DNA of 64,000 bases from Nonomuraea angiospora (GCF_014873145.1 NZ_JADBEK010000001.1:620001-684000); one strand, 5' to 3'; numbered from the stretch's first letter, positions 26,211-35,989 are shown. Notes: generated from the letters alone by a model not told the origin. Made by a program: numbers and translations.

Positions 26211-29200
26211 ATGCGCGAACAGTACCTCGCCGCCGTGCGGGCGCACCTGGAGCGGGTCACCGCGACGAAGGATCTGTCCGCGGTCGTTCACCCGAGTGTG
26301 CCGGGCGACCTCCAGCGGCTGGCGGGCCTGCTGCGCGACGGCGACGGCGACACCGAAGCGCGGCTCGCGCTCGGCTGGCTGCACTACTACCGCTATCTCG
26401 CCTTGCCCGAAGGACCGGACCGGGACGAGTTGCGGTCGGCCGTCACCGCCCTGCTCGACTGCTTCGTCGTCGGCGTCGAACCCCTGCCCGACCAGCTCCT
26501 TCCCATCCTGGCAGACCTCGCGACCTCCTTCGGCGACCAGGTGCTGCGGCACGCGATCGCCTCGAGCGACCCCGACGCCGCGGAGGCCGCCGTCGAGTTG
26601 TGGCAGCGCATCACGCTCGCGGCGAGCGACGACGACCCCGAGTGGGAGACGTACTCGTCGAACCTGGGGCTGGCTCTGCGGATCCGATACGACCTGACGG
26701 GCCGGCGCGAGGACCTCGACCTGGCCGTCGACATCTTCCGCCATGCTGCCGGCAACGTCCCCGCTGATCACCCCCATCGACCGGAACACCTCAACCGGCT
26801 CGGCCGCGCGCTACAGGACCGATCGGCGTCTGCCGAAGATCTGGACGGCGCCGTCGCCGCAGGTCGCGAAGCCGTCGAGCTCGCGCCGCCCGACCACCCC
26901 AACCGGCATGCCTACCTCGGTAACCTCGGCAACGCCTGGCGCGCCCGATACGGACTTACGCAGACGCCCGGGGATCTGGACGCGGCGATCGGCACCATCC
27001 GGCAAGCCGTACAGGCCGCCCCGGCCCCGGGCCCGGATCGAGCGGGTTACCTGTCCATTCTCGGAGCCCTCCTGGCCACGCGCTACGAACGCTTCCTGCG
27101 GCGTGCGGATCTCGACGCGGCTGCCGAGGCGTTGCGCGAGTCGGCCGACACCGGGCCGGATGACGCGTCGCGGCACTACAACCTGGGCGTGGTCCTGTAT
27201 CGGAGGTTCGAGCGGTCAGGAGAACGGGCCGACCTCGACGGCGCCGTGGACGCCTATCGCCGGGCGACCGACCTCGTCCCCGGCCGGGGCGGATGGCTGA
27301 ACAACCTCGGCGCCGCGCTGCGGATCCGGTTCGACCGTACGGGAAACTTGGCGGATCTGGAGGCCGCCGTGCGGGCCGGGCGGCAGGCCGCCGAGTTGGA
27401 GCCCGTCGATCCGGTGGCGCTGACCAACCTCAGCGTTACGTTGATGACGAGCTTCCGCCGCACCGGGAAGCGCACAGATCTCGACGACGCCGTTGACGTG
27501 GCCGACCAGGCCGTGGCCGCCATGCCGCCTGACCTGCCTGGCCGGGCCGGCATCTTGAACAACCTCTGCTTGGCCCTGGTGACACGCGCCGAGCGGACCG
27601 GATCCGCCGAGGACCTCGCGCGGGCCGTCACCACGGCGCGGCAAGCCGTCGCCGCCTCACCGCCCGAGGATCCCGACAGGCCGAACCGGCTGGGCAATCT
27701 CATGAGCGCCTTGCGCCTGCGATTCGAGCGCACCGGCGACATGGAGGACATCGATGAGGCCGTACGCGCCGGTCAGACCGCCGTGAATGCCGTACGCGAA
27801 GACGACGGCGCTCGCGGCGAGCACTTGAGCAATCTCGGCGGCACGCTGCAGCGGCGCTTCGAGCGCACGTCCCGGATGAGCGACTTGGACGCGGCCATCG
27901 ACGCCGCACGGCGTGCCGTCGAGGTGACCCCCGACGATCACCCCGCCCGGGCCCGGTACCTGGCGAACCTGGGAGTCGCGTGGCACAAGCGGTTCGACGT
28001 CACGCGCGCGCCACGCGACGTGGAGACCGCCATTGACGCCCTCCGGCGGGCCATCGAGGCCACGCCCGCGGATCACCCGGAACGGTCCGGCCAGCTGTCG
28101 AACCTCGGCAACGCGCTGCGGGCCGCCGACCGGATCGACGACGCCGTCACCGCGTTGCGGGAAGCCGTGGCTCTCACCCCGGTCGATCAGCCGGACCACC
28201 CCGGATACCTGTCCAACCTGGGGCATGCGCTGGCGGTGCGGTACTGGCGCACCGGATCAGGAGCGGAGGAGGCGTTGGCGGCCTACCAGGAGGTCGTCGA
28301 TGATCCGCTCGCCATGCCCGCCATGCGGATCAGAGCCGCCCGGCTCGCCGCCGAGTTGGCCCGCGACCAGTGGCCGGGTCTCGCGGCGGATCTGCTGGAG
28401 ACGGCGGTCCGCCTGTTGCCGGAGGTCACGCCCCGGCGCCTGCACCGCCGCGATCGCCTGTACCACCTCAGCCTGTTCCGCGGCCTGGCCGACGACGCGG
28501 CCGCCCTCGCCTTGGAAGCCGGCGAGCGGACGGGCGATGGGCCGGCGGCCGCGGTGCGGGCCTTGCGGCTGCTGGAGGCTGGGCGGGCGGTGCTGCTCGG
28601 ACAGTTGCTGGAGACCCGAGGCGACCTGTCCGACCTCGAACGCGACCACCCTTCCCTCGCCGACCGATTCGCCCGTTTACGCGGCGAACTGGACGCCGAT
28701 CACCTCACCAGGGACGACCGGGTCCGGCTGACGAGCGAGTTCACGGCGCTGGTGGGGGAGATCCGCAGCCGTGACGGCTTCAGGACGTTCATGGCGCCGC
28801 CGGAGCCGGAGGACCTGATCGCGGAGGCGAGGTCGGGACCCGTCGTCGTGTTCACCATCAGCAGCTACCGTAGCGACGCCCTCATCCTCACCGGCAGCGG
28901 CATCACCTGCCTCCCGCTGCCGCTGCTGGCCGCGAACGCGGTCATCCAGCAGTTCCATACGTTTACCGACGCCTTGAACGAGTCCGCTGACCGGGAGGCG
29001 GGCTGGCAGGACCGGGTGGCGGCACAGGACACCCTGCACGAGGTGCTGGAGTGGCTGTGGGACGCCGCCGCCGGGCCAGTGCTGGACGTGCTGGGCCTTG
29101 ACCGCCTGTCCGGCGCCGATCTGCCGAGGGTGTGGTGGGTCACCGGCGGCATGCTCGGCACGCTCCCCCTGCACGCCGCAGGCCACCACCGCGGCGGCGG

Positions 29201-29960
29201 GCCGTCGGTCATGGACAGGGTCGTCTCCTCCTACACCCCGACCATCGGAGCACTGCGACACGCCCGCCGCTCCACCAAACCGGGCGTCGGCCGGACGCTG
29301 ATCGTGGCCATGCCGGAAACGCCGGACCAGGATCCGCTGCCCAACGCCGCCGTCGAGGCCGAGCGGCTCCACGAGCGGATGCCGGACGCGCTGTCACTGA
29401 CCGGCACTGCGACCAGGGCACAGGTGCTGGCGGCGTTGCCGGAGTGCACGATCGCGCACTTCGCCTGCCACGGCGTGAGCGACCTCGCCGACCCCTCCGA
29501 AAGCAGGCTGCTGCTGCGCGACCACGACAGCGCGCCGCTCACCGTCTCCAGCCTGGCCTCCGTCAACCTGGAGCGGGCAGAGCTGGCGTACCTGTCGGCG
29601 TGCTCCACGGCACTCATGTCAGTGGTCACGCTCGGCTCGGTCGAGCTCGACCCGGCCTTGCGGGCCGAGCTGCCCGACCTCGCCGCCGCCGTGTTGGCCG
29701 TCAACCAGAACGCCGATCTGGTCGACGAGGCCATCCATCTCTCCTCGGCCTTCCAGCTCGCCGGGTTCCGGCATGTCGTCAGCACCCTTTGGGAAATTGA
29801 CGACGCGGCGGCCGTGCAACTCGCAGACGACTTCTACGCCGGGTTGCGCGGTGATGCCGGGAGTTCGGCGCGTGCTTTGCACGACGCCGTGCGGGCACTG
29901 CGCGACAGGCGCCCGCGCCTGCCCTCCCTCTGGGCCTCTTACCTGCACGCGGGAGCGTAG
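26211..29960 (+). CDS. TPR-CHAT protein (caspase-like peptidase with about 13 tetratricopeptide-like repeats)
   Basis: A product of 1,249 residues counted from the ATG at 26211 (a GTG at 26181 adds 10). From about residue 145 there are about 13 repeats of 42-47 residues. Typical units are NLGAALRIRFDRTGNLADLE and NLGGTLQRRFERTSRMSDLD, each followed by an A-V-x-A-x-R-x-A-V helix. The C-terminal third is a CHAT domain with the catalytic pair His1087 (AHFACHG) and Cys1131 (YLSACSTA), then DEAIHLSSAFQLAGFRHVV and TLWEIDD. CHAT peptidases are relatives of caspases and separases, and many act in programmed cell death or anti-phage defence. The divergent membrane and Cys-rich genes suggest a three-gene conflict module. 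The trigger and target are unknown. Confidence 0.92.
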   Translation: MREQYLAAVRAHLERVTATKDLSAVVHPSVPGDLQRLAGLLRDGDGDTEARLALGWLHYYRYLALPEGPDRDELRSAVTALLDCFVVGVEPLPDQLLPILADLATSFGDQVLRHAIASSDPDAAEAAVELWQRITLAASDDDPEWETYSSNLGLALRIRYDLTGRREDLDLAVDIFRHAAGNVPADHPHRPEHLNRLGRALQDRSASAEDLDGAVAAGREAVELAPPDHPNRHAYLGNLGNAWRARYGLTQTPGDLDAAIGTIRQAVQAAPAPGPDRAGYLSILGALLATRYERFLRRADLDAAAEALRESADTGPDDASRHYNLGVVLYRRFERSGERADLDGAVDAYRRATDLVPGRGGWLNNLGAALRIRFDRTGNLADLEAAVRAGRQAAELEPVDPVALTNLSVTLMTSFRRTGKRTDLDDAVDVADQAVAAMPPDLPGRAGILNNLCLALVTRAERTGSAEDLARAVTTARQAVAASPPEDPDRPNRLGNLMSALRLRFERTGDMEDIDEAVRAGQTAVNAVREDDGARGEHLSNLGGTLQRRFERTSRMSDLDAAIDAARRAVEVTPDDHPARARYLANLGVAWHKRFDVTRAPRDVETAIDALRRAIEATPADHPERSGQLSNLGNALRAADRIDDAVTALREAVALTPVDQPDHPGYLSNLGHALAVRYWRTGSGAEEALAAYQEVVDDPLAMPAMRIRAARLAAELARDQWPGLAADLLETAVRLLPEVTPRRLHRRDRLYHLSLFRGLADDAAALALEAGERTGDGPAAAVRALRLLEAGRAVLLGQLLETRGDLSDLERDHPSLADRFARLRGELDADHLTRDDRVRLTSEFTALVGEIRSRDGFRTFMAPPEPEDLIAEARSGPVVVFTISSYRSDALILTGSGITCLPLPLLAANAVIQQFHTFTDALNESADREAGWQDRVAAQDTLHEVLEWLWDAAAGPVLDVLGLDRLSGADLPRVWWVTGGMLGTLPLHAAGHHRGGGPSVMDRVVSSYTPTIGALRHARRSTKPGVGRTLIVAMPETPDQDPLPNAAVEAERLHERMPDALSLTGTATRAQVLAALPECTIAHFACHGVSDLADPSESRLLLRDHDSAPLTVSSLASVNLERAELAYLSACSTALMSVVTLGSVELDPALRAELPDLAAAVLAVNQNADLVDEAIHLSSAFQLAGFRHVVSTLWEIDDAAAVQLADDFYAGLRGDAGSSARALHDAVRALRDRRPRLPSLWASYLHAGA

Positions 29961-30231
29961 CCGATCATGAGAGCTTTCTGGTGGTCTCTCTTCCGTGCTG
30001 AACAGGGCGCGCCGGCCGTCCGCGAGATGGCGGCACGCCAACCCGTCGCCGTCAGGGTGTCGTGCAACCGGCGCAGATCCCGCATGCGGGTCTCGTACGT
30101 CGCCTCGACCACCATGCGCAGCAGCCCGCATCGGGCTCCGGCGAACAGCACCGCCGGCGCCAGCATGCCGAGCGCCGGCGACCGCCGCCATTCCGTGCCC
30201 GAGTAGACCACCACCAGGCTGGACAAGGGTG

Positions 30232-30462
30232 GGACTGGTGCGGCCGGTGCCTGTTGTAGTGGATCAGGTACTCGTGGAGCAGGACGGCCAGGTGGTGTTC
30301 GTTGAGGATCAGGATGCGGTCCAGGAGTTCGTGGCGCAGGGTGCCGATGACGCGCTCGCAGACGGCGTTCATCCTCGGCGTTCGCGGCGGCGTTGTGCGG
30401 TCACCCAGGTCCATGGCGAGGTTGCGGGCCTGCTGCACCGTCCACGCTCCGGTCGGGTGCGG
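30232..30462 (-). mobile_element. Integrase/transposase remnant, right copy
   Basis: The minus-strand frame reads HPTGAWTVQQARNLAMDLGD and then jumps directly to RTPRMNAVCERVIGTLRHE and YLIHYNRHRPHQS, the C-terminal end of the integrase core. About 50 middle residues are deleted. With the left copy at 24373-24606 it brackets the CHAT module. Nothing recognisable lies between it and the CHAT stop (29961-30231) or the following flavoprotein gene (30463-30640). Confidence 0.75.
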
Positions 30463-30640
30463 GGTCACTCCGGCCAGGTGCAGTCGCCGGATCGATACCC
30501 GCCGCGTGCCTTTGCTTACGCGCTACAAGATTGCGGTGCCAGCGCAAGATTGTCGCCGCTGTGCCATGAACGGGTATGAAGCGCACCTCTACCAGCTCCC
30601 GCCCGAGATGGACGACGGCTGGAGCCCGCACTCCAGCGGC

Positions 30641-32023
30641 TCACAGTTGGTCGGCCAGCCGCCGGGCCGCGACCTGTACGATGTCCCACGCGGTGGCGAA
30701 CGGCGGCGCGTAGGACAAGTCAGACCAGGCTAAGTCGTCAACGGTCGCGCCGTGCCACAACGCGGTGGCAACGGTGTCGATACGTTTGCCGGCGCCACGC
30801 CCGCCAACGATCTGCGCGCCCATCAGCCGATGATCCGACCGCGCTGCCAGCAACTTCACCGCGACCGGGTCGGCTTCGCTCATGTAGCCGCTGGCCGTGC
30901 TGCCTTCGGTGACCAGGGAGGTCACCTCGATGCCTGCGGCGGCTGCCTCACGCTCATTCAGGCCGGTGCGGGCGATCTCCAAGTAGGTCGGGCCCTCAGC
31001 GAATCGGGTGATCGCAGTGCCCAGCACGCCGCCGAACCGCAGCGCGCCTGGTGTGACGAGGTTGGTGCCGACGATCCGGCCCTGTTTGTTGGCATGGGTG
31101 CCGAGCGGCATGTAGGTCCACGTGCCGGTGAGCCGATGCCGGGTCTCGCAGCAATCACCGGCCGCCCAGATCCCGTCGGCCAGGCTCCCGTCCGGCTCGG
31201 GTCGCAAACCGCCAGTTGGGCCGCTCGGCAACTTGTCGAGGTCAAGGTAACCGGTGTTCGGCGTGACCCCCAGCGCCAGCACGACCAAGTCCGCCGGATA
31301 GCGCTCGCCTTCTGCGGTGTACACGCCACGCACTCGTCCGTCCGCCACGTCCAGCCGCACGACCGGTGAGCCGACCACGACCCGGACTCCCGCCTCGTGC
31401 ATCCCCTTCTCGATCCGAGCGGACAGGTCCGGGTCCAGGGAACTCATCACCCGAGTCCGGGTGATCACGGTGACCTCGCAGCCACGCCTCCTGGCGGCCT
31501 CGGCCATCTCGACGCCGATGTAGCCGCCGCCGGCGACGACCACCCGGCCACTGCCCTTGGGCAGTCTCATGAGCAGGTCCAACCAGGCAGCGCCGTCGGT
31601 GAGCGTTTTGACCGGCGCGACGCCGGCATACCGTTGCCCTGTGCCGGGGTGGACGGCCCAGTCCGGCACCACGGCCGACGCACCGGTCGCGATCACCAGC
31701 TCGTCGTAGCCCAACACCTGCTCACCGTCGGCATCCCGGTAGGTGACGGTGCGGGCCTGTCGGTCGATCCCGGTCGCGGTGGCGCCGAGCCGCAGGTCGA
31801 TCCCGGCTGCCCGGTGCTCCTCGGCGGTGCGGGCCACCAGGACGTTGCCACTGGACACGTCTCCGGCGACCCAGTAGGGGATGCCACAGGCGGAGTACGA
31901 CGTATCGCCGGTCGCCTCCAGCGCGGTCACAGCCAGCTTGGTCCCGGCCGCCCGGATCGCCTGGTGCGCCGCACTCATCCCTGCTGCATCGGCTCCAATG
32001 ACCAGCAGACGGGTGGCGCTCAC
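30641..32023 (-). CDS. FAD-dependent CoA-disulfide reductase / NADH oxidase-like flavoprotein
   Basis: A 460-residue pyridine-nucleotide-disulfide oxidoreductase. The FAD motif is LLVIGADAAGMSAA at the N-terminus. Cys46 in SYSACGIPYW matches the single active-site Cys of CoA-disulfide reductases and NADH oxidases. The NAD motif is VVVAGGGYIGVEMAEAA, and ADGIWAAGDCCE contacts FAD. The C-terminal dimerisation domain (GAQIVGGRGAGKRIDTVA) is complete. It would reduce CoA disulfide, a persulfide or oxygen with NAD(P)H in the cytoplasm. It stands alone between an integrase remnant and the FHA-FAD gene on the same strand. Substrate choice inside the family cannot be read here. Confidence 0.9.
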   Translation of the reverse strand: MSATRLLVIGADAAGMSAAHQAIRAAGTKLAVTALEATGDTSYSACGIPYWVAGDVSSGNVLVARTAEEHRAAGIDLRLGATATGIDRQARTVTYRDADGEQVLGYDELVIATGASAVVPDWAVHPGTGQRYAGVAPVKTLTDGAAWLDLLMRLPKGSGRVVVAGGGYIGVEMAEAARRRGCEVTVITRTRVMSSLDPDLSARIEKGMHEAGVRVVVGSPVVRLDVADGRVRGVYTAEGERYPADLVVLALGVTPNTGYLDLDKLPSGPTGGLRPEPDGSLADGIWAAGDCCETRHRLTGTWTYMPLGTHANKQGRIVGTNLVTPGALRFGGVLGTAITRFAEGPTYLEIARTGLNEREAAAAGIEVTSLVTEGSTASGYMSEADPVAVKLLAARSDHRLMGAQIVGGRGAGKRIDTVATALWHGATVDDLAWSDLSYAPPFATAWDIVQVAARRLADQL

Positions 32024-32119
32024 CGGGTCACGTCAATCGAGGGCATGGTTTGGAGCCTATCCAGCTCCGGACGGAGGCGGAGCCCTCGAGAGAAGCAGTG
32101 TGCTGACCTGCGGCGATGT

Positions 32120-34111
32120 CTACCGGGGAGCCTGCGCCGTTGGCCGTGGCGATCGGCTCGCCGACCGGGAGATCAGCCTGGTGTGCTGTTCGCGCTCGCT
32201 GGCGAGTCGTGGAGCCCACACAGGTTCTCCACCCGAAGCGGACGCGGGCTCCTCGCGGTAGAAGATGTCGATGTCGACCTCTTCACCGCCCATGACCACT
32301 GTGTCCCACGCGTCGCTGATGACCAGGATGCGCAGAGTCTCAGCCGACAGCCGGCCGAGGTGGGCACGCAGGGCGGCGTCGTCGGGCAGGCCGGAGACGC
32401 GCTGCGACAGGCGGCCCCGGACGATCCCGAGCCGGTTCATCAGTGTGTCGATGTCCGCCGCGACCTGCGCGTCGGAACTCGGAGCGGCCTGCGCGCCGGC
32501 GCAGCCCTTGGCGATGTTGTCCTTGATGGCACGGGTGACGCCGTCCTTGTCGGTAGCGACCATCGCCTGCCAGGCACGGCTCTTGTGCCGGTACTGGAGC
32601 ATCGCCATGGCTGCCTCGTGGCGGATGAAGTCCGCGTCGCGGAAGGCCCGCCCGCGCCAGGCCTGGCTGAGCGACCGGGCCAGGGAGATGGCCGAGGCCA
32701 GCCCGCTGTTGAGCCCGCGCCCCGGCCAGAAGTGGATGGCGTTGGCGGCGTCGCCGAGCAGGAAGCCGTAGGTGCCCGGAGTGGCGGACGTAGGGGCGTG
32801 CAGGCGCGCGGTGAAGCGCGGCCGCTGCACCATGTCGAGCCGGAAGGCGGTGACGGCGCTGAGGTTGTACTCGGCCACGCCGAACATCGCCAGCCCTTCC
32901 TTCACCCGCCGCCACAGGGCGGACCCTTTGATCAGGGCGGGCAGGAACAAGGTGCCGTGAGTGGAGCAGTGGAAGTCTCCGTCGTCGGTGCGGCCCATCA
33001 TGCACGGGCTGGCGGCGACACACTCCTCGAACACGCGACGGACGGGATCGATGCCGATGACCTCCTCGGCCTCCTCGTCGGTGAGTCGCATGTTGAGGAA
33101 ACCCTCGCCGCCCAGGGCGTTGAGCAGGTAGCGGTTCTGGGCCACGGTCAGCAGGACCGACATGGCGTCAGGCAGGTCGGACTTGACGCGTAAGCCCAGC
33201 ACGACATCCTGCAGGTGCCTGCCGTTCAGGGAGTAGATCGAGCTGTCGGCGATGCCGAACTTGCCGGTGAAATGCTCCCGCGTGCGCGAACGGCCACCCT
33301 CGCAGATGGCTAGCACATGATCCTGCTTCGCGCTGTCGCCATGCTCGTCGGGATCGAAGCGCGTGGGGACGAGCCGGATGCGGTCGGACTTCTCGCCGGC
33401 CATCTCCAGGAGCGTGTCCTCGATGTAGGCGATGCGGAGGTTACGCGGGGCTTGTCCTCGGATGGAGTCGGGGCCGGGCGGCCACATCTCGGAGTACGCC
33501 CCGGGCTTGAACAGCCGAGCCTGCACCGGGCCGGGGAGGTTCAGGTACTGGCGGCTCTGAACCGTGACGACCTGCTGGCGCCGTACATTTCCCTGGTCTT
33601 GCCCTTTCCACGCGACCTGAGCACCATCCTGGGTCCAGCGGCCGTCGTAAACAGTGACGACGACCCGTGATCCCATGAGGTGCTCCAGGAGGAGCGCGAA
33701 GCTCAGCCCGACAGGCCCACCGCCGGAGACGGTCACCCGGAGTACCGGCCCCGGATCGACCGATGGGGCGGATCCCTTCCCCTGCGGCAGCGGGGACGCG
33801 CCGTAGACCGTCGCGACGTCGTCGGAGGGCAGGAAGCGGAACTGCTCGTCGCCGATCGTGATCAGGTCGCCCGGTTGGAGCACCTGTGAGGTGACGCGCC
33901 TGCCGTTGACCAGCGTTCCGTTTCGGCTTCCCAGGTCGTACAGGATGTAACGCCCTGCCTCGTGGCGTATCTCGGCGTGGCGGCGCGAAGCTCGCTCGCT
34001 GGAGAGCACCACGCCGCAGTCTTGCCTGCGGCCGAAGGTGGTCGGCGTGTCACCGAGCGGGAAGTGGCGGTCGGTGAGGGGGCCGTCGTGTCCGACGATG
34101 GAAGGGGGCAT
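32120..34111 (-). CDS. FHA domain fused to FAD-dependent monooxygenase-like oxidoreductase
   Basis: A 663-residue product; the ATG follows GGAAGG. Residues about 20-98 form an FHA phosphothreonine-binding domain with all key positions: FGRRQDCGVVL, SERASRRHAEI and LGSRNGTLVNGRRV. After a short linker there is a Rossmann FAD motif (VTVSGGGPVGLSFALLLE, about 127-144). Far downstream is the FAD-contact motif LLGDAANAIHFWPGRGLNSG (451-470), as in aromatic hydroxylases and halogenases. A charged C-terminal tail completes it. FHA domains recruit phosphorylated partners, so a flavoenzyme controlled by a Ser/Thr kinase is implied. No kinase gene is in the window. This architecture is not one I know as a standard family. 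Confidence 0.85.
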   Translation of the reverse strand: MPPSIVGHDGPLTDRHFPLGDTPTTFGRRQDCGVVLSSERASRRHAEIRHEAGRYILYDLGSRNGTLVNGRRVTSQVLQPGDLITIGDEQFRFLPSDDVATVYGASPLPQGKGSAPSVDPGPVLRVTVSGGGPVGLSFALLLEHLMGSRVVVTVYDGRWTQDGAQVAWKGQDQGNVRRQQVVTVQSRQYLNLPGPVQARLFKPGAYSEMWPPGPDSIRGQAPRNLRIAYIEDTLLEMAGEKSDRIRLVPTRFDPDEHGDSAKQDHVLAICEGGRSRTREHFTGKFGIADSSIYSLNGRHLQDVVLGLRVKSDLPDAMSVLLTVAQNRYLLNALGGEGFLNMRLTDEEAEEVIGIDPVRRVFEECVAASPCMMGRTDDGDFHCSTHGTLFLPALIKGSALWRRVKEGLAMFGVAEYNLSAVTAFRLDMVQRPRFTARLHAPTSATPGTYGFLLGDAANAIHFWPGRGLNSGLASAISLARSLSQAWRGRAFRDADFIRHEAAMAMLQYRHKSRAWQAMVATDKDGVTRAIKDNIAKGCAGAQAAPSSDAQVAADIDTLMNRLGIVRGRLSQRVSGLPDDAALRAHLGRLSAETLRILVISDAWDTVVMGGEEVDIDIFYREEPASASGGEPVWAPRLASEREQHTRLISRSASRSPRPTAQAPR

Positions 34112-34216
34112 GATGCCTTCCTTATCGTGACAGGAGATCTAGCCATCGATGAGTCCAAGTCCATCATGTGCGACCAGAAGCAGCCGTGTAAGTGGGAAGT
34201 ACGCACATCGGGAAGG

Positions 34217-34770
34217 CGGCACCGTCGAGAACGCCGACCTACGCCTGCACAACTGCAACTCCCACACCTGCAGCGGCACCGACAGCGCCGGCATCGTCGC
34301 CCATCGCATCACCACCCCATGGACGGTGGACACCCTGACCTGGAGCAACCAGCCCTCGGTCACCGTCAGCGGGCAGGTGGGCAATAAGGGCGCCTACAGC
34401 GCGACCATCCCCTGTCCCGAAGGCGAGGGCGAACTCTACTACTCCATCGAGCAGATGGTTCAGGCCTGGATGGACGGCGAACCGGGCGAAGGCGTCCGGC
34501 TCATCTCGCCCACCGAAACCGTCGCGCAGAACTGGCGTCACTACCGCTCCGACGAATACGGCGGTTACGACACGTACCCGATCACCCCCCGCGGCCCTGT
34601 CCTCATCATCAAGTACACGCCTCCTCAGACCGAGGACGTTTTCGCCGTTCATGACCCCTCGGAACTCGACGAAGACGCCACGTATGAGAACGAGATCGCC
34701 AACAAGGTAGTGCCCAAGCGGTTGGGGTTTGCCCTGTTCGTGCGGACACGCCGGGCGAGATACCACTGCG
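34217..34770 (+). pseudogene. Fragment of a DNRLRE-type secreted protein, truncated at both ends
   Basis: The frame from about 34217 encodes typical DNRLRE (carbohydrate-binding-like beta-sandwich) sequence: VENADLRLHNCNSHTC, ITTPWTVDTLTWSNQPSV, and YYSIEQMVQAWMDGEPGEGV. It ends NWRHYRSDEYGG and LIIKYTPPQ. No signal peptide or normal start precedes it. The 3' end runs into the left end of an IS630-type element and no continuation is found beyond it. Such domains are usually part of large wall-associated or RHS-like proteins, so this is a leftover piece. Confidence 0.65.
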
Positions 34771-35976
34771 GCCAGCGTGATCCCTTCAGACTTTGTGATC
34801 GTGGCTGAGCGGGTTCGTGTACGCGAGATCGATGATGACGAGGGCAACCGGCTGCTGCGGATCGTGCGGCGGGGCTCCGGCTCGGTGGTGACCTGGCGGC
34901 GGGCGCAGATGGTGCTGTGGTCGGCGCAGGGCATGACCATCCAGAAGGTGGCGGAATTGGCGTTCACCAGCGAGGACCGGGTCCGTGATGTGATCCACAA
35001 CTTCAACGCCGACGGGTTCGACTCGCTGTATCCCCGGTACAAGGGCGGTCGGCAGCCGAAGTTCACCCTGCCGCAGCGCGTGGAGATCAAGAAGATCGCC
35101 AAGTCCCAACCCGCCGAGCACGGCCTGCCGTTTTCCCGGTGGAGCCTGGCCAAGCTGGCCGATTTCCTGGTCGCCGAGGGGGTGGTCGACGACATCAGCC
35201 ATGAGGGCCTGCGCGAGCTTCTCCGTGCAGAGGGTGTCTCATTTCAAGCCATAAAGACCTGGAAGTCCTCCGCTGATCCGGACTACGCGGTCAAGAAGGC
35301 CCGGATCGAGCACCTGTACGCGATCGTCGACGGTCAGGTGTTACCCGAGGACGGCGACCCTGCCGTGATCTTCTGCGTGGACGAATTCGGGCCGCTTTAC
35401 CTGCAACCCCGCCCCGGCCGCCAGCGGACCGACGTCGGCGGCAAGGGCAAGGACCCCGATCGTGCGCCCCGGCCGCGGATGCGCGCCACCTACACCCGCA
35501 CCCAGGGCGTCCGGCACCTGTTCGCCGCCCTGGGCCTGGGCAAGGACAAGATGTACGGACACGTCAAGAAGCGCAAGCGGCGCGGAGAGTTCCTGGAGTT
35601 CTGCCGCTACCTGCGCAGCCTCTACCCACTCGACGTCCGGATCGCGATCATCTGCGACAACTTCAGCCCGCACCTGACCACCAAGAAGGACAAGCGGGTC
35701 GGACAGTGGGCCAAGGCGAACAACGTCGAGATCGCCTACACGCCCACCAACCCCTCGTGGATGAACCGCATCGAGGCCCAGTTCACCGCGCTGCGGGAGT
35801 TCACCCTCAACGGCACCGACCATGCCAGCCATCGCGAGCAGAGCAGCATGATTCGCCGTTATATTGCCTGGCGCAACCGCCACACCGACAACCCCCGACT
35901 ACGACGGATCGTCAACAGAGCGAACGTGGCCTGACACGAACGCCTCATTCCGGCACAGTCTGACGGTCGTGCTGGC
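34771..35976 (+). mobile_element. IS630-family insertion sequence
   Basis: The element holds one intact transposase gene. It is bounded by imperfect terminal inverted repeats of about 24 bp. The left end is GCCAGCGTGATCCCTTCAGA then CTTTG (34771-34795). The right end, read inwards, is GCCAGCACGACCGTCAGACT then GTG (35976-35954). The usual TA flanks cannot be matched unambiguously on both sides, so the exact borders are uncertain by a few bases. Confidence 0.75.
34795..35934 (+). CDS. IS630 family transposase
   Basis: About 379 residues from the GTG at 34795 (a second GTG at 34801 is as good). An N-terminal helix-turn-helix (MTIQKVAELAFTSEDRVRDV) precedes the DDE catalytic domain. The acidic triad is seen as FCVDEFGP (Asp), IICDNFSPH (Asp) and NPSWMNRIEAQF (Glu). 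No stop or frameshift interrupts it, so it may still be active. It ends 19 bp before the right inverted repeat. Insertion cut off the DNRLRE gene on its left and abuts the AlkB-like gene on its right. Confidence 0.92.
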   Translation: MIVAERVRVREIDDDEGNRLLRIVRRGSGSVVTWRRAQMVLWSAQGMTIQKVAELAFTSEDRVRDVIHNFNADGFDSLYPRYKGGRQPKFTLPQRVEIKKIAKSQPAEHGLPFSRWSLAKLADFLVAEGVVDDISHEGLRELLRAEGVSFQAIKTWKSSADPDYAVKKARIEHLYAIVDGQVLPEDGDPAVIFCVDEFGPLYLQPRPGRQRTDVGGKGKDPDRAPRPRMRATYTRTQGVRHLFAALGLGKDKMYGHVKKRKRRGEFLEFCRYLRSLYPLDVRIAIICDNFSPHLTTKKDKRVGQWAKANNVEIAYTPTNPSWMNRIEAQFTALREFTLNGTDHASHREQSSMIRRYIAWRNRHTDNPRLRRIVNRANVA

Positions 35977-35989
35977 TACTGTTTTCGGC

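Noticed and set aside
29939..30226. 95-codon minus-strand frame after the CHAT gene
   Set aside because: It overlaps the 3' end of the CHAT gene, shows no ribosome site and no family. A remnant cannot be excluded, but the support is too weak.
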